From Camellia lanceoleosa (taxonomy: Eukaryota > Streptophyta > Magnoliopsida > Ericales > Theaceae), in NCBI GenBank assembly GCA_025200525.1, contig CM045762.1, forward strand, positions 90,834,717-90,898,716: a stretch of 64,000 nt of DNA, read 5' to 3'. The notes beneath the pieces were generated by a model. That model searched no databases. It had not been told where the DNA came from and saw only the letters and a program-made list of their open reading frames with translations. The number at the start of each line of letters is the position of its first letter. Position 1 is the first letter of the stretch. A program made the translations under genes and the position numbers. Below, in pieces: positions 56,322 to 64,000 of the stretch.

Positions 56322-59300
56322 TGTAGCTCAATTTTTTGTACTCCTTTCGGAAGATGACAAGCCCTATAGTTCAAACTCCCGGGGTTCTGAATCTGATTCC
56401 ACAAGTGCAATGTGAAATAGAAAAAAACACAAAAGAGTCCAAATTCGACAAATCTTTTGGAAAATCGATTTTGGATCAAAATGCCAAAAATAGACAACTT
56501 TGCTAGATACAGAGTCACCACCTAAATATTTTTGAAAAATTTTAAAAATTCGAGACTCATGCCAAAGGCCATGTGTCTGTCATCACCAAGATTGTCTCAA
56601 CTCGGGAACTTAGGTACGAGAGGGTAAGATCATGAATTGAGCACCCCCGATCGCCCGATCAAAGATTTGCCTCTACTAATCATGATGTGATTCTTATTTA
56701 CATTATATGCTCTTGTTCCTATTATTTAGCCTAACTTACTATATGTTGCATACAAGTATAGACTAATTTGCAAAAATTGGAACATCTGATTTCATGTTTG
56801 TTTTTTGAAAAAGAGTTTGTGAATGCGCCACTTGAAAAAGTGGGCTCAAATGTACATTAATCAAACTCTGCCAATTCAAGTAACTAGCCTTCATCCATAG
56901 GCATTCAATCAGTTAATCACTTAAGCACTTAGCCTCATGGTAATCATGCTTAACATGGCAATACTAACATACAATGCAATATGCTAAAGCGATAAAAGCT
57001 CACCTAGTACTCTAAGGCAAGCCAAAAAAGATAAAAGAGTTAAGAAAAAATGCATGATCCTAACTATGCAATGTAACTAATGCGATACACACAATATGCA
57101 ATTATGGCATATGAATCAATTTGATAGCATGCAGTAAAGCACGTATTTAAAAAAAGTGTAAACAATAACAATGCTAGTTAGAATGATGCGCTGAGCCCAA
57201 TGCATGCAAGACAATGGATGCAAGGCATGAGAAATGCTAAACGAAATATGATGCCCTAAACTAACCATCATAAACAAGTAAATAAAAAGGAGAAAGACGT
57301 GGGGTTGGAAGACATGCACATTATTACAATTGTGCCATCGTGCAGGAAGGTCCGAATAAACTAACTAGCTAACTAATTACTACGAAGCTATTACAAACTA
57401 AATTAAATAAATTAACTATACTAGCTAATTATTACAAATTGGAATTAAGCTAATTAATTACACTAACTAATTAATTACAAATTATAATTAGCTAATTAAT
57501 TACAACATGAATATAACCAAAAGTAGGCTAAGTAATTAACTACTCTAACTAATCAGTCCCGGGAAGTGAGGAATTCTTATGCATGAGCACAGATTTTCAC
57601 CCAAAAAGCCCATTGTTTTGTTGCCAGAATGCCTCTGTTGCACAATTAGAAAAATTGCACTACCTCAGCCTCTGCTTTGTTCTGTGCTAAAAAGATACTG
57701 CTTGGTATGACAAAATTGGCCGGCAGGCCAGAAGTGGTGGCCGGCAGGCCACTAAAAGTAGCCTATCGTCCAAAAAAAGTAGCCTTTCGGCCACCAATAC
57801 TTGGTTCCTCCTGCTGCAACAGAAAGCATACAGAGCACAAACAGAGTATTCTTAGGAGATATTTGTCCACCCGACCTTTCCTTATCATCAAATAGCTCAA
57901 AGGAGGGGTAGGCTTAATTCGCTGGCCATCAATCGACGCAATTTCATTGCATGCTGACTTATGAACCAAGGGACACAATCTCAATAAATGGTAAGGAAAG
58001 ACCAACAAAACCTCCTTCCTATCATGGATTGATCAAGGGAAGTGGTTGACCTTGGAAACTTGAACCATTTCATCATTAGCAAGTATGAAATGACTCAAGT
58101 TTCCATGTGTTCAATTAACGTCCGATTGAACACCAAATTGCTTTATTATGTTGCATCACTTTTAATCCCAATTTTATTACTTCATTTTAATTACCATCAA
58201 TTCCTTAGTTCATTAAGTCCAATAATGAGTTCTAAGTCCTCTAATGGAAAGAAGCATCAAACAAAGAGTTGTTTTGGGCATGAGAGAGATATCAAGCACA
58301 ATACCTCAATCTCAAGCTTAAACAAACAATTGGTTTGAAACAACTTTCAAAACAAAGAAAAAGCCAAGAAAAGAGGAAGGTTGCAGAGGTGATTAGAGAT
58401 TAACACAAGTATAGAAAGCAAGAAATAAACACTATCAATTCAAATAGGTTAGTGGCTAAGGCCTAAACCACCAAACCTATGAGGACTATGACACTACAAG
58501 CCTACAATACAAAGCATGAATGAAACAAACACATAAAAACAGTTCAAAAATAGGCTAAAATAGTGATGGAATTGAAGTCAAAAGAGCTAAAAGAGTAAGC
58601 TACAACATGGAGCGAGTTAAACTAGTAAATAAGCACAAGCAAGGGAGGCTACCCCTTCCATTTTTGGTACTTCAAAACATTATTTTAGCCTCTGAAAAAC
58701 CTCTAAGATTCTGTAGTAAAAAGCTCAAAAAAATATAATAGAAATATGGGAAACACAAGGGCAAAGGCTTAAGAAGTTAGGTGCAAAGAAGGGTGATCCA
58801 CCCCTCTATCCTTAATGTCCTTAAACCACAAGTTTCAGCCCAAAAATTTAGAGTAAAAAAAGTCCAAAAATAGTAGGAAATATGGCAAATAAAGAAAGGA
58901 AACAAGCTCAGAATTATACCGCTTGAAGAGGGATATCCCTTTTGAATTACAAACCAACACTTACACACCCTCAAGAGCTAAAGGCAAGCTCAAAAAGACC
59001 ACAGCACAAATACCACAAGGTTTGGTTTAGAGTGTATAGGTAAAGAGTGAAGAACTTGCAAGAGAGATAGAGAATTGTAGATAGAGAGAAATATATTTTT
59101 TTGCTCTAAAATTTCAAACCTTTTAAAATGTGAGAGGGGGTCTTCTATTTATAGAAAAACATGAGACCAGCTCAGAAATATCTATACAGACACGTATGGA
59201 CTGGTGCATGTATCTGTGGAAATAGCTGGCACAATTGACAAAAAGATCTGAAAAAACACATAAGTGGTCAGCAGGTCACTGATAGTGGCTGGCAAGCCAT

Positions 59301-59532
59301 ATTAATGGCCGGCAGTCCACACTAGTGGGTCTGCAGGTCCTAGGATGTTTAGGCTTCAAAAACTATTGTTTTGGTCCAAAAACAAGACACAAGGTGTGTA
59401 GGGTTTTGAGGCTCAAAGCTGAGACATTCTGCTGAAGACTTCGAGCATTTGACAAGCATATACAAATTCATCATTAGGTGCGCAATTGGTGGTGTCCAAG
59501 TCGTGAGGGTAATAAAAAATGGGGTGTCTACA
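56322..59532 (-). repeat. Tat-B 5' LTR (3211 bp)
   Basis: On the minus strand starts TGTAGACACCCCATTTTT at 59532 and ends GAGCTACA at 56322. Homologous to 13521-15968 (inverse orientation) and more distantly to 17946-21497 and 1687-6685. Contains TGGCCGGCAGGCCA-type motifs at 57715-57800 and 59270-59340. Confidence 0.92.
59145..59154 (-). promoter_or_regulatory. TATA box of the Tat-B LTR
   Basis: CTATAAATAG about 380 bp into the LTR, the same distance as in the 17946-21497 LTR; the sequence downstream is GA/CT-rich as in a leader. Confidence 0.65.
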
Positions 59533-60675
59533 CCACCCTAGTTCAAAGTTTTTGAGTCTAGTCTTTGGTGTGTTCATCCTGAGGTGAGTTGAGATTTCTT
59601 CCAAGTAAAGAGAAAACCTGAGGGTAGTGAGGCGTTCCCTATTGTGGTTCTGCTCTTTAAAAGGCTAGTATTTTCTTTGTTTTTCATTATTATTTTTCAT
59701 TTTCTGTCTTTATTTTTTAGTCATATTAAGCATATGACCCATTGTGGCATCGAGTTTTTTATTGTTGTTTATTTGATCACTTAGCCTATGTGGGAAAATA
59801 ATAAAAAAATCCATGCAAGCTATATGTTAGATCTTAGTGGGATTTGATAAAATGCTATTTGACCGAATCTTTAACAATCTCGTGGTATAATGATAATATG
59901 AAAGTTATAAGCCCGTCACACTTACTCTATAATCCCAGGGGCCGATTGCGCTTACATTACCAAATACTTTTTTAGATTATCAGGAATGAAATAGGATAAA
60001 TGGGTGTATTTCCTAGGGTTTTAGGATGCCTTGATTGTAAAAGCGATGTCTGTTCAACTCCATTCTTCCTCATTCATACTTGAATTTGTAGAAGCTCACA
60101 AGGTGTTTTTTGTAGTTTTGAAAAATGAAGAAATCCTCTCAAGATCAGCAAGGATACCACCGGAGTGTCTCTGATGTTTTGAATATAGTGGTGAAACTAT
60201 TTGCCACAGTAATGCCTCGATCTTTGCGTTCTGGTGGTCAAAAGTTCTACTTTTGGGTCTCAAATTAATTATCAACTATTTTATGAGCCAATTAGAATAA
60301 GAATATAGTAGGAAAAGGAATTTTCTTGAATGCCTATTTGGTGACTTAGTGGCTCAAGAAATGACAATATTACCTTGAGGTTGTCTTCGATTGGTTATGA
60401 CACTTCCAAAGGTTCTTGATATTTGGATGCAATGGCGACATCTGTTTGACTTGAATCCCATCTAAGTTTGCATTCATGCTTCTAGTGAGTCCTTATTAGA
60501 TATTACGTGTCTTGGTCCACACTTATTATTTCTGCAGAGGCTGTATCCTATATCTTTGTTGAATCGATTGGATGAGTGCCTTGGACTCAGGCTGGGTGAT
60601 CTTGGGAAAGCTATCCTTCGGTGAAATAGAAGCAAAATGTCTCTTTTTATAGAGAGGGCAAAAATGGGGTGTCAA
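59533..60675 (-). repeat. Probable remnant of a further Tat-like LTR
   Basis: The high end on the minus strand reads TTGACACCCCATTTTTGCCC (60675), close to the Tat LTR start TGTAGACACCCCATTTT, and TCTATAAAAAGAG follows 20 bp later as a TATA-like box. It directly interrupts the Copia-2 gag. The rest shows no clear homology to the other LTRs here, and the lower end merges with Tat-B at 59533. Confidence 0.5.
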
Positions 60676-61090
60676 GAGACTTCTTTATCAAACAAGATTT
60701 CAATGGATTTCAAGTAACTAATTAGTGTGTTAAAATTCTTAATATGCTCAATCACTACTCCTTCTGCAAATATTTTCAAGTGGTTAACTTCATTATCAGA
60801 TGGACTTTGTTCATGGTTGAAGGTTTCTCAAACATCCGTGACAAGGTAGCTATCAAACTTTTAGTTGTATTCTCGTTGTAAATGTTGAATATGATTGATA
60901 CAGTAAGGGATAGCCTTACCATATCGATTCTTTTTGATCGAGTAACTTCCGCTCACCAATTTTCACCTTTTTTAGCTTCTTCACTACTCTTGCGAGAGCA
61001 AAACAAAGATCCTTTTGATAAAGATAATCTTCTATTTGCATCTTCCACAATTCGAAGTTTGAATTGTTGAATTTTTTTTTTATCTTCATC
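60676..61090 (-). pseudogene. Copia-2 gag N-terminal fragment
   Basis: Encodes FNNSNFELWKMQIEDYLYQK near 61050 (the conserved SNF-WK start of Copia gag) and, further down, EHIKNFNTLISYLKSIEILF (about 60700-60760). Frame changes lie between. The first residues read through from the leader, so the true start is not clear. Confidence 0.8.
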
Positions 61091-61129
61091 TTGATTTTAT
61101 TCACTATTGATCTTCCTCTAGGAACAAAC

Positions 61130-61141
61130 GCTTTGATACCA
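61130..61141 (-). other. Copia-2 primer-binding site, initiator-Met tRNA type
   Basis: The minus strand reads TGGTATCAAAGC, one mismatch from TGGTATCAGAGC. Confidence 0.85.
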
Positions 61142-61142
61142 C

Positions 61143-61625
61143 TTATTATAGTATATACAATCAATACCAAACTCCAGGACTTGAGCAAGCAAACGCACAT
61201 AATAATTCTAGAATGGAGAAGTAGATGAAGAGAAATATCAAACTCATAAAGCAGTGCAAACGATTTACGTGGTTCACCCAAATTTGAGGGCTGCGTCCAC
61301 GGGGTCACTATGGTTTCACTAAGATGATATAAAAGAAGTCACAACAAGATTCTTACACTTAATCTCACAAACTCTCTCTTCACAATGATCTCTTTTTATT
61401 GTGTATCTCTCACTAAGATCACAAAACTTATGACTAATGAATCTATAACGCTATTTATAGTGCTAACCAAAAATCCAAATCCAAACCAAGATGGAAACAC
61501 AAACCCAAACCAAACCAACAAGGAAAATCAAAACCAATAATTGAAAGCAATTTAGAAAGATGAAAACTAAACAAAACACCAATTTCCATTTGTGCTTATT
61601 CGATCTTTTCCAAGCTCCGCCAACA
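61143..61625 (-). repeat. Copia-2 5' LTR (about 480 bp)
   Basis: Starts TGTTGGCGGAGC at 61625; TATA box CTATAAATAG at 61451-61460. The end before the primer site reads ATACTATAATAAG, so the terminal CA appears mutated. Confidence 0.75.
61451..61460 (-). promoter_or_regulatory. TATA box of the Copia-2 LTR
   Basis: CTATAAATAG about 165 bp into the LTR. Confidence 0.6.
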
Positions 61626-61664
61626 ACACATCTAATAGTTGTATAATAATTATATGAACTTATC

Positions 61665-61752
61665 TTTATTTCAAATTAAGAAAAAATCATTACAACCAAG
61701 TTATTACAACTATTGACTTGGTTGTAATGATTTTTTCTTAATTTGAAATAAA
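61665..61752. repeat. 36-bp perfect inverted repeat with 16-base loop
   Basis: Arms 61665-61700 and 61717-61752 are exact complements (TTGTAATGATTTTTTCTTAA within the right arm) with loop TTATTACAACTATTGA; a weaker match continues outward (ATATGAACTTAT / ATTCATATG). Could be a foldback MITE or small-RNA precursor. Confidence 0.92.
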
Positions 61753-63555
61753 AAAAATTCATATGCTTATTTTTCAACCATTAAATGAAATAATGGAGGT
61801 CATCCGCAGCATCCATGCAATTGAGAGAATCTAGATTCGCCATGTTTGCTTCATCATTAGATTTCTAAAATGAAAGGAAGTGATTACATATAAATGGAGA
61901 AAAAAAATAATATATATATATATATATAAGAAGCATTAATTGAGTAGTTTCTAATAAATATTTCAAAAGACAGAATTCATCAAATGATCAAATCTATTAA
62001 CAATAAATTTGATTTGGTTACCTTTGCTTTCAGAAGTAGTTGCTTTAAATCGTCGTCAAGAAATTTATCTTTCAACTCTGGAAATGCAATCTACCAAAAT
62101 TCATTTAATCATTTTGGCTAGTAACTAAATGAAGTTGGGTTGTTGAATAAAATTTTAACTCTACGATGATATGATGAGTCATGTTTGTGATATTAGATGA
62201 GCTTAAAATTCACGTTATCACCATTGATAAAAAAAAAAATAAAAAATGGTTGTTATAGGATGTTATGGTATGTGTAATACAAGAATGATAGAAGGAACAT
62301 TTTAATGGAGAACAACAATAACTTCAATAATAGAGAAATAAACAAAACTAATAGAAAATAGAAAATTACTTTTTTACTCATACTTTTTCCTTTAAAAGTT
62401 GCATTTAATTTTGATGTGAAAGGACAAAAATGCCCTTGATAGAATTAACCCTATATTTTTTATAAACATGCTATAGACTGATATAGATCCTCTTATCCCA
62501 TTGCCATCATGGACTAGTCTGGCACCCTTCACCTATTGCCATCATGGACTAATTGAAACCTACTCGTTATCTATTTTCTTGCTAATATACCTACATATCT
62601 TGTGGGTTTGAAGAATTCAATTCTTCAAATTTTTGGTGGTTGATTAGGTAACGGTGGTTGGGTGTCGGTTAATTGTCTATTGGTTGACTAGGTGAGGGTG
62701 GTGGTGGTTGATTGATTAGCGATTGGGCCGTAAGGGATACATGTGGTGCTTGATCAAGGTGGTAGTGTCTAATTGAGGTGGTGCATGTGGTGGCTAAAAA
62801 GAGATAAGAAAAAGAGAAAAAGAACAGAGATGGGAGCTAGTGTCCATGGTGGTTAATTGTGGTCTATTTTAAGGATATTAGGGAAGTCTATTTGATTTTA
62901 AGAATGTAATATCCATAATTATTTGGATGTAGCTAATATTCGAATGCAAGAATAATGAAGGGTGAAGTAAACGTTTAAAATGCTGACTTCATCAATTTTC
63001 ATCTGTTGGATTAATAATTTTTTCTACATTTGTTAATAGGCCGTAGTATATTTAAATACTTACACAAGTTGGACGGTTTAAATATAAAAATTTAAAATTG
63101 AAGGGTCAAATTGAAATTAAAACAAAATGAAGAGTTTATATAGAAGAATTAGAAGTTCTAGCATCACATGAAAAATTAAAATAAAATTGAAAAAATAATT
63201 TATAATTTGTCCAATATAAAAAACCAATTTATACATGCACAAATTACAACGATGGTCCCTATATTTTACTCCTTGTATCATTTTGATCCTTACCCTATCA
63301 ATTGGCTTAATTTTAGATTTTGTTTTAATTTGGTCCAATTAATAATATTGTTAGTGTTTTTCAAGGGAAATTATCACTAAATTGATTGAGATTAATTAAC
63401 TAAGTTAAGTTAGTTTATAGTTTTATCCTTGAAAATATGATATGTGATAGTTATGTGCGTATTTTTTATAATAAAAAAATAATGACTAAATTGAGACAAA
63501 ATCATAAATTTAAGACAAAAATTGAGCCAATTAAAAGTACAAAACTAAAATGACC
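61753..63555. other. AT-rich spacer without recognisable genes
   Basis: No coding signal. Contains a (TA)n run (61911-61928), a short duplicated phrase (TTGCCATCATGGACTA at 62500 and 62539) and a GGTGGT-rich stretch (62630-62800). Confidence 0.6.
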
Positions 63556-63564
63556 CAACAGATA

Positions 63565-63793
63565 GGAGTTTTCTTAGGTGTGCAACCCACAAAAGGTGTA
63601 AGTGGGTTGCACACCATGTGCCACTCACACAAAATGTGTAAGTGTAAGTGGAAGGTATAAATGAAATGTATAAGTTGCACACCATGTGCCACTTACACAA
63701 AAGGTGTAAGTGCAAGGTAAAAAAGGTGTAAGTGTAAGGTGTAAGTGAACACAAAAAGGTATAAGGTGTAAGTTGCACACTATAGCATTACCC
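63565..63793. mobile_element. Small Mutator-like MITE (229 bp)
   Basis: Flanked by a 9-bp direct duplication CAACAGATA (63556-63564 and 63794-63802). The ends are imperfect inverted repeats: GGAG...TTAGGTGTGCAAC on the left, complement GGGTAATGCTATAGTGTGCAAC on the right. The interior is filled with GGTGTAAGTG and ACACCATGTGCCACTTACAC repeats. A 9-bp duplication and such ends fit the Mutator superfamily. Confidence 0.8.
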
Positions 63794-64000
63794 CAACAGA
63801 TAAAGTACAGAACTATAAAACTATGTTATGCATCCTATCTAAATGGGTCCAAATTTATTATTGATTATGAATCCAAATTTATTATTGATTATGAAATGCA
63901 ATCACCATGTTTTCTTCTAGGGAGTTGACTTTTCAGAAAATTTTATTTTATTTTTTATTTTTTTTATTTCCAGTGATTTGTTTTAACATTTTACGTTTTT
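63794..64000. other. Right-end spacer with a 22-bp direct repeat
   Basis: CCAAATTTATTATTGATTATG occurs twice in a row (about 63849 and 63872). Nothing else recognised. Confidence 0.7.

Larger units (their letters stand above)
54441..59532 (-). mobile_element. Tat-B: 5' part of a Tat/Ogre-type element (5' LTR, leader, gag)
   Basis: Minus-strand order: LTR (59532-56322), primer site (56316-56299), leader, gag (55370-54441). Pol and 3' LTR are absent; Copia-1 sequence follows. The structure mirrors Tat-A on the plus strand. Confidence 0.9.
60676..61625 (-). mobile_element. Copia-2: 5' LTR and start of gag of a second Copia element
   Basis: Minus-strand order: LTR 61625 to about 61143 (starts TGTTGGCGGAGC), primer site 61141-61130, gag from about 61090 down to 60676, where it is cut by the LTR-like remnant. 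Pol is not present. Confidence 0.85.

Overview
This is a repeat-rich stretch of a plant nuclear genome, most likely a eudicot. The base composition is AT-rich. There are no bacterial-style operons, rRNA or tRNA genes, and nearly every coding trace is either LTR-retrotransposon pol/gag or a short intron-containing fragment of a host gene. I see no intact, expressed-looking host gene. All identifications come from reading the sequence; no database search was possible.

Layout. Positions 1-13520 are one long Ty3/Gypsy chromovirus element (Tekay-like, minus strand, here Gypsy-1). It has a 5' LTR (11159-13520), an initiator-Met tRNA primer site, decayed gag-protease-RT-RNaseH-integrase-chromodomain, and a 3' LTR cut by the window start. 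Its integrase is interrupted by a 5-kb solo LTR (1687-6685) with a perfect 5-bp target duplication. Gypsy-1 itself sits in the 5' LTR of a Tat/Ogre-type element (Tat-A, 13521 to about 22285, plus strand), whose gag is split by another solo LTR (17946-21497). From 22.3 to 31.4 kb there is a mosaic of broken pieces: an LTR and chromodomain fragment, an inverted Tat protease region, an LTR fragment, and a Tat RT/RNase H remnant fused in frame to the pol 3' half and 3' LTR of a second Tekay element (Gypsy-2). A 161-bp tandem array follows (31435-31972).

The 32-49 kb part is less dense and more gene-like. It holds one CACTA-type DNA transposon end with about a dozen palindromic subterminal repeats (33948-34576). 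That end abuts, without a gap, an exon of a glutamate-receptor-like gene. It also holds exon fragments resembling a PLAA/DOA1 WD40 protein (37.3-38.4 kb) and an RCC1/PH/FYVE (PRAF-type) protein (45.0-45.4 kb), all on the minus strand, a solo LTR with perfect target duplication (39289-42075), and a foldback MITE. These fragments look captured or decayed: they carry stop codons and frameshifts.

From 49 to 61.6 kb there is a Ty1/Copia element missing its 5' end (about 49070-54440), joined to the gag, leader, primer site and 3.2-kb 5' LTR of a second Tat element (Tat-B, 54441-59532). Beyond it are a further LTR-like remnant and a second, truncated Copia 5' end (60676-61625). The right end holds a 36-bp perfect hairpin, AT-rich spacer and a small Mutator-like MITE (63565-63793) with a 9-bp target duplication.

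How it fits together: the window is a nested insertion landscape. The most distinctive signals are GC-rich palindromic or hairpin cassettes inside otherwise AT-rich LTRs. They differ sharply between sister LTRs and between families, while the LTR around them is nearly unchanged. A second strong signal is C-to-T/G-to-A decay as the main source of stop codons.
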